A stretch of 64,000 nt of DNA. Source: JABDJZ01 sp047619685 (GTDB lineage: Bacteria > Bacteroidota > Rhodothermia > Rhodothermales > UBA10348). Each line of letters starts with the position of its first letter. The first letter of the stretch is position 1. The notes under the pieces are model-generated. The model did no database searches. It was not told where the DNA came from and was given only the letters and a program-made list of their open reading frames with translations. The DNA lies in contig JBLHLC010000024.1 of the NCBI GenBank assembly GCA_047619685.1, forward strand, positions 1 through 64,000, written 5' to 3'. Positions 17,852 through 26,581 of the stretch are shown here, one piece after another. The translations under genes were made by a program, and so were the position numbers.

Positions 17852-18673
17852 TTAGCCCGACGCGCAAGAGCAGCTCTCGGAGGCACAGTCGGTTTCCAGC
17901 TCACGCTCCCCGCAATCAGTGCAGGTCCCATCGATTAGCCTGAGGCGGAGGTCGACGGCTGCGCTTTCGTCGGGGGAGAGCCAGTCCATCGCGCGCACGG
18001 TCAGCAGTTCGGACTTAATGCTCTGGCGGGAGGCGCCAAAACACACGTTGTAGCCGGCCATGTCATCAAAGAGCGTGTTTCGCGCGCGCTCGAGGTCTTC
18101 TAAAAACAACCCTGTCCTTGCCTGGAGACTCGCGATCTGCTCCAGCAGCCGGGCGTGGACACCCGTCCCGAAGTTGCTATATCCGCCGTAGTCCCAGGTC
18201 TGCGTGAAGTAGGTGCCATAGCCGTAAAAACTGCCGCCAAAGTCCGAGACCAACCGGATAAAGGCATCGTCGACGTCAGAGCGAGTCTTGGCCGCAGCGG
18301 CCACAAATGTGTCCATATCCCGGTCGAAAGACGGTTCTGTACACTCGGCCTCGCAGCTGTTGATGACGCCTGGGATCCCCAAGTCCGCATTCACGAACGG
18401 GTAGATGGCATCCATGGTGTCGGGGAGGTTGGGGTATTCAAGAGAATCCACTGCGTAGTAGACGTTCAGGAAATCCTCCTCCGTAGCGACACTGCGAAGG
18501 TCCGCCTCAAACCTCTGAATCTGCGCGATGCCTTCGTCGCTAAAAAAGCTCTGCAGCAGCGCTAGTCGTTCCTGGCTCAGTTGCCCGGAGCGGTCCGACT
18601 GTTCTGGGCCGGCGGAGCTCTCGGCCGCCGGCGTACAGCCCGCGGGAACCAGTAGAATCAGGGCGATGGCCAA
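17852..18673 (-). CDS. lipoprotein of unknown function, TTG start
   Basis: 273 residues. The only usable in-frame start is the TTG at 18673, because a TAG lies 15 bases upstream; this leaves a very short signal sequence (AIALILLVPAGC) without the usual positive charge, so the N-terminus may have been shortened by mutation. The lipobox Cys is followed by a Ser/Glu-rich linker, then an alpha-helical body with several cysteines (INSCEAECTEP and a Cys-rich C-terminus CTDCGERELETDCASESCSC). Family not recognised. It is convergent with the MDR gene. Confidence 0.65.
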   Translation of the reverse strand: MAIALILLVPAGCTPAAESSAGPEQSDRSGQLSQERLALLQSFFSDEGIAQIQRFEADLRSVATEEDFLNVYYAVDSLEYPNLPDTMDAIYPFVNADLGIPGVINSCEAECTEPSFDRDMDTFVAAAAKTRSDVDDAFIRLVSDFGGSFYGYGTYFTQTWDYGGYSNFGTGVHARLLEQIASLQARTGLFLEDLERARNTLFDDMAGYNVCFGASRQSIKSELLTVRAMDWLSPDESAAVDLRLRLIDGTCTDCGERELETDCASESCSCASG

Positions 18674-18815
18674 TCGGCAGGAAGGCTAGAGCACAGGCAG
18701 GCCAGGTCGGTGAGTTGTGATTCAATATAACGGCCGCCAATAATTAGCAGCCTATCTTGCGACGCTGTCAGGACCACAAAAACGGGGCCTTCGGACTCTG
18801 GAAAAAAAGTTAAAG

Positions 18816-19718
18816 ATGCATAGGTACTCTTTTCTGGCTGTTGTTCTGGTTGCAGTTGGCTGCGGGTCCCCCGATGGCGATGGGAAGCCAGCCGCAACCG
18901 GCTCTGAGGCCGTTTCAGTAGAACAGGTCCCCTTAACATCCGCGCGGGTCCTCGTCCGGTTCGATCTCGAATCACTCGGCGACCTTGACGGTTTCGGGGG
19001 CGAGACGTCGATAGTCTGGCTGGTGGCAGGTCAAGACAGGGCCTACGTCGATCAGGTTATGGGGGCCGTTCCGAACGAGTCGTCGCATGCGCCAGAGGAT
19101 GCGGAGGCATCAATTTCTTCGTGGTGGGCCGGTGGCGGCGTAGATTTCTATGCGGCGCAGGATGATGGGGGAGTGGTTTCCGTGTTCGCCAGGTGGGAAG
19201 ACGAGATGGGCGAAGTTCCGGCCGAATGGGAGTTGGTCCGCACGTGGGATCCCGCTGGCCCGGCCACCTCACTCTGCGAGGCGGCCGAGCAGACGTACTT
19301 CTCCTGCCGTATTGATGGCGGGGACGCGATGGCCGCCCTTTGTGGATCTGTGGGCGGCAACGAGACCTCGGGCTACGTTCAGTACCGCTTCGGCACTCCC
19401 GGGAATGTCATCGACACCTACCCGTCCGAACTGGCCGGCTCAAGGGAGGCATTTGAGTGGGGATCGACGATGTATTCAGGGGGCTGGGACACCCGGGTTC
19501 GGTTTGAGATGGAAGGGCAGGAGTACCAGCTCTACGATCGCGCCATCAAGGTCTCGATGAGCGAAAAGGACTGGAGCGCGGGTCTGCTTGTGGGGCCGGG
19601 CGAAGCCGCTGCCACCCGGGAATGTGTGGCGGAGACGTTCGAAACCGCGGCTGCTTCCGTCCGACTGAATCAGGTTGTAGGTGTGGTGCCAGCGGGGACG
19701 TTTATGGAAGACATGTAG
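18816..19718 (+). CDS. lipoprotein of unknown function (300 aa)
   Basis: Signal peptide MHRYSFLAVVLVAVGC with a lipobox at the Cys. After a linker there are two parts: a FDLESLGDLDG segment and a C-terminal domain with TYFSCRIDGGDAMAALCGS and GYVQYRFGTPG. The pairing of SC...GG...LCGS with YVQYRFG recurs in uncharacterised bacterial proteins of one family (inference from pattern memory). A purine-rich GTTAAAG precedes the ATG. Role unknown; convergent with the next lipoprotein gene. Confidence 0.7.
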   Translation: MHRYSFLAVVLVAVGCGSPDGDGKPAATGSEAVSVEQVPLTSARVLVRFDLESLGDLDGFGGETSIVWLVAGQDRAYVDQVMGAVPNESSHAPEDAEASISSWWAGGGVDFYAAQDDGGVVSVFARWEDEMGEVPAEWELVRTWDPAGPATSLCEAAEQTYFSCRIDGGDAMAALCGSVGGNETSGYVQYRFGTPGNVIDTYPSELAGSREAFEWGSTMYSGGWDTRVRFEMEGQEYQLYDRAIKVSMSEKDWSAGLLVGPGEAAATRECVAETFETAAASVRLNQVVGVVPAGTFMEDM

Positions 19719-19742
19719 GTCGGGTCCTTCCGGCCCCATGAG

Positions 19743-20414
19743 TCAGGAGCAACCCTCAACCCAGTACACCTGCTCCGCAAGGCCGGCTCTCCAGGACGAA
19801 ATGGCGCCTTCCGAGGTCTCAAACACCACGCCGGTGCCTTTGCCTGTTGCGTCCTCATCGACCACTTCGATGGTTACGTCGGTCTCCGCACCGTATTTGC
19901 TGGGGCCTACAATCGCCCGGCTTCCGTACGCTGCCAGAGCTTCTTCAGGGGTCGAGCCAATGCCGATCCCTTCTGGCGTCTTGAAGCCGTAGTTCATTGG
20001 CTGCTCCTTGAAATAATCGTACCCATCCACATCGACCCTCGCAATCCGACCTTCATACACCATGAAGAACATACTCTCGGGCATTGCGGCAGACCGGCCG
20101 TAGGTACACTCGGACCCGTCGGCAATATCGTCCAATTGGATGGGCTCATTGGCGGCCCTGGAGGCTTGGTCCACCGTCATCCCAAAACGAATGGGCCCGA
20201 AGCTATGCTCCGTGATGGCCCACTCGGTCAGGACTGAGTCAGGGAGAGCCTGGGGCGCGTCTGCCGCGGCCGCGGCCGCGGGCGGATCTTCGGCGTGGGT
20301 CTCAGCCGGTTCGTTCGCTTCCGGCTGGTCTGTCGAACAACCCGCCAAGCCGCCGGTCGCAGCCAAAACAACTACCCAGGCCAAACAGGCGCGACGGTGT
20401 GAAAAGGTTTCCAT
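19743..20414 (-). CDS. lipoprotein of unknown function (223 aa)
   Basis: Lipobox in GGLAGC, then a low-complexity Ala/Glu/Pro linker to about residue 60. The globular part starts at FGPIRFGMTVDQASRAA, a helix-loop pattern found in many small periplasmic proteins, and contains SECTYGRSA, FMVYEGRIARVDV and GIGIGSTPEEALAAYG. That last pattern is common in DUF-type lipoproteins that bind small ligands. Function not known. Divergent from the laminarinase gene, sharing the 163-base intergenic region. Confidence 0.7.
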   Translation of the reverse strand: METFSHRRACLAWVVVLAATGGLAGCSTDQPEANEPAETHAEDPPAAAAAADAPQALPDSVLTEWAITEHSFGPIRFGMTVDQASRAANEPIQLDDIADGSECTYGRSAAMPESMFFMVYEGRIARVDVDGYDYFKEQPMNYGFKTPEGIGIGSTPEEALAAYGSRAIVGPSKYGAETDVTIEVVDEDATGKGTGVVFETSEGAISSWRAGLAEQVYWVEGCS

Positions 20415-20532
20415 ATTTTTGGTTGCAGTTTCGTAGGCGAGTTACGTAAGGACAATAAGGAATGTTGAAACTAGTAGAGGAGGCGGTTCGAGACGGCCAT
20501 GACATTCGGCCATCCGGGCGCCAAATCGTTAT

Positions 20533-20552
20533 CTATGAAAAGGTTTTCATAG
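20533..20552. promoter_or_regulatory. perfect 9-bp-arm palindrome, LacI-like operator candidate
   Basis: Arms CTATGAAAA and TTTTCATAG surround GG, ending 26 bases before the GTG of the laminarinase gene. The shape (TGAAAA-NN-TTTTCA) resembles LacI/GalR-family operators that control polysaccharide genes. A degraded copy (GTGAAAAGGTTTCCAT) lies at the other end of the intergenic region, over the start codon of the divergent lipoprotein. Confidence 0.45.
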
Positions 20553-20577
20553 AACCCGTCGGCGGGCTACCTTCGTC

Positions 20578-23500
20578 GTGAACAAAGCCAGGACCCCCTA
20601 CGTGAATACGCTCCCGACAAAGGCGCTCTGCCTCCTGACCGCCTTTTCTTTTCTCGGTACCGGTTTTGCTTTCAGCCAGACCGTTAACGTGGGATTGGGG
20701 AGCTACAGTACCTCTCTTCCGTCCGGAGCCGTTGGCCCGCAGAGTGCGTCCAACCAGAACATCTCGCCCAAGGTGTCCTCGTCGTTCTCGCTGCCGGTCC
20801 AGACCAACGACTTTTGGAGTAGCCTGATCTACCCGTTCTACGGAGTTCAGCATTCAAATGTCATGTACGGACATCCGCTGAATACGAAGGCGGTCTCTGA
20901 GGGCATGCAAATCGGGTACACCGCGAACCATGTTTTTGCGGCCAACGACTATCTGTATCCGTTCCTGCATCACCTGACAGTAGGGGTGAGCGGTCTGTCT
21001 TCTTCCAGGGCCACCGCGCACGCCTACGGCGACTGGACGGCAACCGCGCTCTGGGAAAGTAGCGCAAGGTCCATGGAGGCAACCGTGGGACACGGGCTTC
21101 CTTACGTCTTTTTCAGGTTGTCGGGAGGGGATGCCGTGGTCACCGCCGCTCAGACGCCCAGCATCTGGTACAACCAGGACGGCGTCTTGGGTATCACAGT
21201 CAATGGGACGCCCTACGGGATATTCGCGCCCTCGGGATCGACGTGGTCCGGGACGGGCACGCTGCGGTCTTCGCTCGACGGGAAAGACTACTTGTCTGTC
21301 GCTGTGCTGCCCGACGCCAATCCTGCAACGCTTGATCTCTTCCGTCAGCACGCGTACGCGTTTGTGACCGACAGCGTCGTTGAGTGGCAGTACAACGAGT
21401 CTACCGCGAAGCTCACCAGCACGTACTCCTACGAAACCGAGTTGATGGAGTCGGGCGGCAGCCTTGTCAACGAAACCATGACTGCCCTTTATCGGCACCA
21501 GTGGCTGAACACGTCCGCTCCTCTGACCGCCTACACGTACCAGTCTCCGAACGGCGTAATGAAGCTGTACGCCGGCAGCACGTTCACGACCGACCTCACC
21601 TTCTCGGGTGTCTTGCCTGCGCTGCCGGATCGGGGTGACTACAACCGGGCTGATCTCCTTGCCCTCGTCCAGAGCGCCGCGACGGAAACCCTGCCAATAA
21701 CGCCGACCTACGAAAACGGCAAGGCGATGGCGCGCTTTACCAACCTGGTGCACATCGCCGATCAGCTGGGTGCCACCATGGAGCGGGACCACTTCCTTTC
21801 CGAGATCAAGACCAGGCTCGAGGATTGGTTCACCGCCGGCGGCGCGCAGGAATACTCCTACATCGACCAATGGGATGTCTTGACAGGTTACCCGTCCGGT
21901 TTCGGTGCCGACAACCAGATCAACGACCATCACTTTCATGCCGCGTATGCCGTGATGAGTGCGGCCACCGTGGCGCAGTTCGACCCCACATGGGCCGAGC
22001 AGGAAAACTGGGGCGGCATGGTCAACCTGCTCATCAAGGACGCCAACAACTGGGACAGAACGGACGAGATGTTTCCCTTCCTGCGATCGCACGATTCGTA
22101 TGCCGGCCACTCCTGGGCCGCGGGCCACGGCGACTTCGGGGATGGCAACAACCAGGAGTCCAGCTCCGAGTCCATGAACTTCGCCTCGGCGGCGATTCTG
22201 TGGGGCGAGGCTACCGGCCAACAGGAGATACGGGACTTGGGCGTATTCCTCCATGCCACCGAGACCACGGCTGTTGAGCAGTATTGGTTTGACATAGACA
22301 ACGAGGTGTTTCCGGCCGACTATCCACATGTGGCCATCGGCATGGTCTGGGGCGGCAAGGGCGTGCACTCTACCTGGTTTGGAGCCGATCCTGAGTTCAT
22401 CCACGGCATAAACATTCTGCCCATCACGGCTGGCTCCCTCTACCTGGGAAGACACCCCGGATACGTGATTGAGAACTACGAAGAGATCGTATTCGAGCGC
22501 AGCGGGCAGCCGAATGTCTGGAAGGATGTTCTTTGGGAGTATCTGGCGCTGGCCGATCCCAACCTCGCGTTGTCCTACTACTTCGCCGATCCGGGCTACG
22601 AACCCTTCGATGGCGAGTCCAGGGCGCACACCATGCACTGGCTCTACAATCTCAAGAAGATGGGCCACATGGACACGACGGTGACAGCTGACGTGGCCAC
22701 CTATTCCGTGTTCAGAGACCAGGCGGATGACGTGACCTACATAGCGTACAACGCCGGGTCGGTCGAACGGCTAGTCACCTTCTCTGACGGCTACACGCTC
22801 ACGGTTGCGCCGAGGTCAATGAACTCGGGCAGTACAGCCGTGCTGAATCCCGATGCCCCCGTTGCCTTGCTGCAGGCCAGCAGGACGTCGGGCAAGGTCC
22901 CTCTGACCATCGCATTTGAGGCCAGCCGCAGCTTCGATCCGAACGGCAATGACTTGACGTTTTCCTGGGACTTCGCTGGACAAGGGACCAGCGCCCGGGC
23001 GGATACCTCGTTCACGTTTACCAGCGTGGGAGAACACTGGGTCAGACTCTCTGTCACCAACTCCCTCGCCCTGGCGGTCCAGGACAGCGTCCGGATAACC
23101 GTGCTCGGGAACGGCACGCCATATTCCGGCTCGCCCGCGTCGGTGCCCGGAAGGATACAGGCCGAGAATTTTGATTTGGGAGGCGAGGGCGTCGCCTACC
23201 ACGACTCGGACGCAAACAACGTGGGCCTGGCGTACAGGGCAGGCGAGGGCGTGGATATGGAAAACTCCGGGGTGGGAGTCGATGTGTACTGGATCACGGC
23301 CGGCGAGTGGATTGAGTACACGATCACCGTCCCGGAAGCCGGGAATTACAACTTCAGTCCCTCGGTCGCGACGGTGCCTGGTTTCGGCAACTTCACCCTT
23401 TCCATTGATGGCGTGGACGTGAGCGGGAAGAAGCTCGTCACGGGTACCGGAGCGTGGACCTCCTGGAGGCCGATCCTGGTACCGAATGTGCCCCTGACGG

Positions 23501-23889
23501 CGGGCCGGCACATCATGCGGTTCGATTTCAACTCTGACTCCGACAAGACCGGCTGGCTCTTCAGCCTGGACTTCATCGACGTCACCAGAGCGACGGGTGT
23601 CGGCACCGAAGACGGAGGTCTGCCAACCGAATTCGGCCTGGAGCAGAACTACCCGAACCCGTTCAATCCGTCCACCGAGATCCAGTACTCGCTTCCCTTC
23701 GCAAGCCAGGTAAGACTGGAGGTGTTCAACACCCTGGGACAGAGGGTGAGCGAACTGGTAAACACCTACCAGGACGCGGGAATCCACCGGGTCTCGTTTG
23801 ATGGTGGCAACCTGTCGACAGGACTGTACCTTCTGCGGATGACGTCTGGCGACTTGACGCTGACGAGGAAGATGCTGCTGGCCAAATAA
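20578..23889 (+). CDS. GH81 endo-1,3-beta-glucanase (laminarinase) with PKD, CBM6 and T9SS domains
   Basis: 1103 residues from a GTG start. Signal peptide ends near FAFSQ. Residues about 35-750 are glycoside hydrolase family 81: TNDFWSSLIYP near the N-terminus, the DHHFHAAY motif with catalytic Asp450, and the NQESSSESMN motif with Glu527/Glu531. A PKD domain (about 760-845, FSWDFAGQG), a CBM6-type carbohydrate-binding module (about 859-1000, RIQAENFD, GVDMENSG, AGEWIEYT) and a T9SS type A sorting domain (about 1010-1103, NYPNPFNPST) follow. It should cleave laminarin or other beta-1,3-glucans outside the cell. A 1-base overlap (TAATG) couples it to the FAD oxidase gene. Confidence 0.93.
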   Translation: MNKARTPYVNTLPTKALCLLTAFSFLGTGFAFSQTVNVGLGSYSTSLPSGAVGPQSASNQNISPKVSSSFSLPVQTNDFWSSLIYPFYGVQHSNVMYGHPLNTKAVSEGMQIGYTANHVFAANDYLYPFLHHLTVGVSGLSSSRATAHAYGDWTATALWESSARSMEATVGHGLPYVFFRLSGGDAVVTAAQTPSIWYNQDGVLGITVNGTPYGIFAPSGSTWSGTGTLRSSLDGKDYLSVAVLPDANPATLDLFRQHAYAFVTDSVVEWQYNESTAKLTSTYSYETELMESGGSLVNETMTALYRHQWLNTSAPLTAYTYQSPNGVMKLYAGSTFTTDLTFSGVLPALPDRGDYNRADLLALVQSAATETLPITPTYENGKAMARFTNLVHIADQLGATMERDHFLSEIKTRLEDWFTAGGAQEYSYIDQWDVLTGYPSGFGADNQINDHHFHAAYAVMSAATVAQFDPTWAEQENWGGMVNLLIKDANNWDRTDEMFPFLRSHDSYAGHSWAAGHGDFGDGNNQESSSESMNFASAAILWGEATGQQEIRDLGVFLHATETTAVEQYWFDIDNEVFPADYPHVAIGMVWGGKGVHSTWFGADPEFIHGINILPITAGSLYLGRHPGYVIENYEEIVFERSGQPNVWKDVLWEYLALADPNLALSYYFADPGYEPFDGESRAHTMHWLYNLKKMGHMDTTVTADVATYSVFRDQADDVTYIAYNAGSVERLVTFSDGYTLTVAPRSMNSGSTAVLNPDAPVALLQASRTSGKVPLTIAFEASRSFDPNGNDLTFSWDFAGQGTSARADTSFTFTSVGEHWVRLSVTNSLALAVQDSVRITVLGNGTPYSGSPASVPGRIQAENFDLGGEGVAYHDSDANNVGLAYRAGEGVDMENSGVGVDVYWITAGEWIEYTITVPEAGNYNFSPSVATVPGFGNFTLSIDGVDVSGKKLVTGTGAWTSWRPILVPNVPLTAGRHIMRFDFNSDSDKTGWLFSLDFIDVTRATGVGTEDGGLPTEFGLEQNYPNPFNPSTEIQYSLPFASQVRLEVFNTLGQRVSELVNTYQDAGIHRVSFDGGNLSTGLYLLRMTSGDLTLTRKMLLAK

Positions 23890-25052
23890 TGCATGAGAAG
23901 CCGGGATCCTGCTGTGTGATTGGAGGGGGCGTGATCGGCTCATGGGCAGCCTTGCACCTCCTCGAGGCGGGCGTCCCCACCACGCTGATCGAGCAGTTTC
24001 CGCTCCCGCACAGCAGAGGCAGTTCGCACGGAGGCTCCCGGGCCTTCAGGTTTCTGGGCGATGACCCCCTGGCGAGATTGGAGTACTCCATGGACAGGTG
24101 GCAGGCACTGGAGGCACAGGAGCCTGAGGGCGCCCGCCGACTCTTTGTCCAAACCGGGCTTCTGAATTTTGGCCCTGCCGGCGATCCCTATCTCGACAAG
24201 TACATATCCGTGGTTCGGCGGGGTGGACGCGTCGTCGATTGGTTGGAAGCCGACGAGATTGCCCAGCAGTTTCCGGGGACGGTGTATCCACTGGAGTGGG
24301 GGGCGGCGTGGGATCCGGGCGGAGGCATGCTTCTGGCCGGTAAATGCGTGGCGGCCATCCAGGCCAGGTTTCTTGCGATGGGCGGCCACCTGCTCAATGC
24401 GTCCGTCATGAGCGTCACAGACGAAGGGGCCGACGTAGAGGTCGAGGTTCGTTCTCCATCAGCGAGCGCACCCGAATTCCTTCGATTTGGGAAGGCCATC
24501 GCGTGCGCAGGGCCGTGGACGGCGAAGCTTTTTCCGACCCTGACAAGCGTACTGAAGACTGTGAAAATCCCCGTGACCTACTGGGACGATCCCACCGACA
24601 CGTACAGCGCCGCCAAGGGCTTCCCGATCCTGTTCAACGCCAGGCTCGCCGATGTCTATGGTTTCCCGTCCTACGAGTACCCCGGCCTCGTCAAGATTCT
24701 CGTCCATGATGGCGCCGAAACCCATCCGGACTCCCGGGATCTGGCTGATCTTCAGCCCTACATAGACACGGCCTCGGCCTATGTACGCGAACATTTGCCG
24801 CTCCTTGTTTCCGATAGGCCGGCAATTCTGGAGCCTTGCATGTACACCGTGACGCCGGATGAGTCGCCGATCATGGACCGACTGACTCCGAACGTCGTGG
24901 TAGGCTGCGGCTACTCAGGCAGCGGCTTCAAGCACAGTCCCGCCTCCGGCCATTTGCTTGCCGCGATGGCGATGGGGCGTGAAAACACCTTGCCAGCGGG
25001 ATTCAACTCAGAGGACTTCGCGCTGGCGCGATTCGCCGGGCTTGGCGATTAG
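23889..25052 (+). CDS. FAD-dependent oxidoreductase, monomeric sarcosine oxidase/MTOX type
   Basis: 387 residues. Rossmann FAD motif CCVIGGGVIGSWAALHLLE at the N-terminus, then SRGSSHGGSRAFR, a block typical of monomeric sarcosine oxidase and N-methyltryptophan oxidase. The Cys in EPCMYTVTPDES is in the place where FAD is covalently attached in that family. It oxidises a secondary amine, probably an N-methyl amino acid, to give H2O2 and an aldehyde; the substrate is unknown. The ATG overlaps the laminarinase stop by one base, an odd partner for a secreted glucanase. Confidence 0.87.
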   Translation: MHEKPGSCCVIGGGVIGSWAALHLLEAGVPTTLIEQFPLPHSRGSSHGGSRAFRFLGDDPLARLEYSMDRWQALEAQEPEGARRLFVQTGLLNFGPAGDPYLDKYISVVRRGGRVVDWLEADEIAQQFPGTVYPLEWGAAWDPGGGMLLAGKCVAAIQARFLAMGGHLLNASVMSVTDEGADVEVEVRSPSASAPEFLRFGKAIACAGPWTAKLFPTLTSVLKTVKIPVTYWDDPTDTYSAAKGFPILFNARLADVYGFPSYEYPGLVKILVHDGAETHPDSRDLADLQPYIDTASAYVREHLPLLVSDRPAILEPCMYTVTPDESPIMDRLTPNVVVGCGYSGSGFKHSPASGHLLAAMAMGRENTLPAGFNSEDFALARFAGLGD

Positions 25053-25096
25053 ACCGGCCCCTGGGTGGGGAGGCAAGGCCCCATGCGGGCCGCCGA

Positions 25097-26032
25097 TCAC
25101 TGAATGACAATGGTCTCCAGATGAACCGGCTTGATCACCCGGGTATTGGGTGAGACAGCCGCGGCGGCCTCGATGAAGGGGACGAGGTTTCGCGCCACGT
25201 TGTCGTCCTGCGAAAACCCGTACGGCAGTCTGAAATTATCCCAGTGCGTCGGGATGACGATCGGGGGCGTGCCAGTGACATTCAGCAGTCGTTCGTCGTA
25301 GTTGAAGAGTCCCAGACGGGAGCCGTTTATGCCGGCCAGGAGGATGTCAGGGTGGATGCCCTCCAGGTCTCGCTCAACGAAGTTCATGGAGCCCATCGTC
25401 AGCACATTGTGGTGATCAAACCGGGCCAAGAACATCAGCGAACCTCCTTCGATAAACTGATTGATCTTCAGCGGCGCTTCCAGTTCGGTGTAGCGGTCGT
25501 ATCGACGGGTATCGAAGTAGTGCTTCTCGTCCAGTGCCGAATGGATGGAGGGCACAACCCGGAAGGAGAAGTTCTCGAACTGATAGTCTTCGCCGCCGCC
25601 AACCGCATACAGCTGATCATCCGGAATGCCGTACGCGCGCAGAATGGTGATGGTTGTTTCGGTACCGATCACTTTGGCGCCGGTCTTCCTGGCGATGTAG
25701 GGGACGTCCCCCAAATGATCGAAGTGCCCGTGGTGCACCAGAATAAAATCAGCCCGCGTGATGATGCTGTCGATCAGCACAGTATCCGATACGGCCACAT
25801 CATCGCGGGCAAAATCGGCGCGGTGGTCATCCGGATGGCCGCCTCCCCCGTATTTCAGGCGTGAGATGTAGGGATCGATGAGCACGACGACGTTGCCATC
25901 AGAGATCTCCCAACCCGCGGCACCCAGGTACTTCAGTTCAAGGGCGTCGCTTGCCTGACCGGTCTGCGCATGGGCTACCAGGACCACGCAAAACATGGCG
26001 ATGAACCCCAGAGCGTATTTCAATGGCTTCAT
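25097..26032 (-). CDS. secreted metallo-beta-lactamase-fold hydrolase
   Basis: 311 residues with a signal peptide (FIAMFCVVLVAHAQ). The metal-binding motif HxHxDH is complete (His101, His103, Asp105, His106 in HHGHFDHLGD), and the later ligands appear in VVPSIHS and PTHWD. Overall it looks like the UlaG/YfhI-type L-ascorbate-6-phosphate lactonase-like branch, but it is exported, so its substrate is periplasmic or external. It lies 9 bases after the RidA gene in a four-gene operon. Confidence 0.85.
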   Translation of the reverse strand: MKPLKYALGFIAMFCVVLVAHAQTGQASDALELKYLGAAGWEISDGNVVVLIDPYISRLKYGGGGHPDDHRADFARDDVAVSDTVLIDSIITRADFILVHHGHFDHLGDVPYIARKTGAKVIGTETTITILRAYGIPDDQLYAVGGGEDYQFENFSFRVVPSIHSALDEKHYFDTRRYDRYTELEAPLKINQFIEGGSLMFLARFDHHNVLTMGSMNFVERDLEGIHPDILLAGINGSRLGLFNYDERLLNVTGTPPIVIPTHWDNFRLPYGFSQDDNVARNLVPFIEAAAAVSPNTRVIKPVHLETIVIQ

Positions 26033-26041
26033 GGTATTGGG

Positions 26042-26581
26042 TTAGTCGCGTACTTCAACAATCATTTCGATTTCCACGGCCTGGCCGCGGGGCAGCGACG
26101 CCATCCCGACGGCAGCGCGCGCGTGTCTTCCGCGGTCTCCAAAAACCTGGACGATCAGGTCCGAAAACCCGTTAATCACCGCGGGCTGCTCCACGAAGGA
26201 CGGGTCTGAGTTCACCATGCCGAGCACCTTTACGACGCGCACGACCCGGTCCAGGTCGCCCAGCATCGCCTTCAGAACGGCCATCTGGTTTATGGCCGTG
26301 AGCCGCGCGCCTTCATAGCCTTCCTCGATGGTCAGATCGGCCCCCAGTTTGCCGTGCAATTCCGTACCGTCCGCCGCTTTCGGGCCCTTGCCGGCCAGGA
26401 AAATGAGGTTACCGGTCCTGACGCCGTTCACATAGTTGGCCACCGGAGTGGGCGGTTCTGGAAGTGTGATGCCCAACTCCGCGAGCCGGGCCTCCGGGTT
26501 GTAGTCGGGGTCAGGCTGGACCGATGCATCCGGTTGGCAGCCGATTGCCAGGGCACAAAAAACCAAAATCAGAAATCTCAT
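26042..26581 (-). CDS. RidA/YjgF-family lipoprotein
   Basis: 179 residues. The lipobox in CALAIGC places this RidA domain outside the cytoplasm, which is uncommon because RidA normally removes reactive enamines in the cytosol. The domain shows LAGKGPKA, an RLTAINQMAVLKA helix, KVLGMVNSD and ARAAVGMASLPRG, the last holding the conserved Arg that binds carboxylates. It overlaps the upstream SDR gene by 4 bases (ATGA) and precedes the metallo-beta-lactamase gene by 9 bases. Substrate unknown. Confidence 0.85.
   Translation of the reverse strand: MRFLILVFCALAIGCQPDASVQPDPDYNPEARLAELGITLPEPPTPVANYVNGVRTGNLIFLAGKGPKAADGTELHGKLGADLTIEEGYEGARLTAINQMAVLKAMLGDLDRVVRVVKVLGMVNSDPSFVEQPAVINGFSDLIVQVFGDRGRHARAAVGMASLPRGQAVEIEMIVEVRD

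Noticed and set aside
20854..22668. A 604-codon open frame opposite the laminarinase
   Set aside because: Same reason; the plus strand contains the GH81 catalytic motifs.
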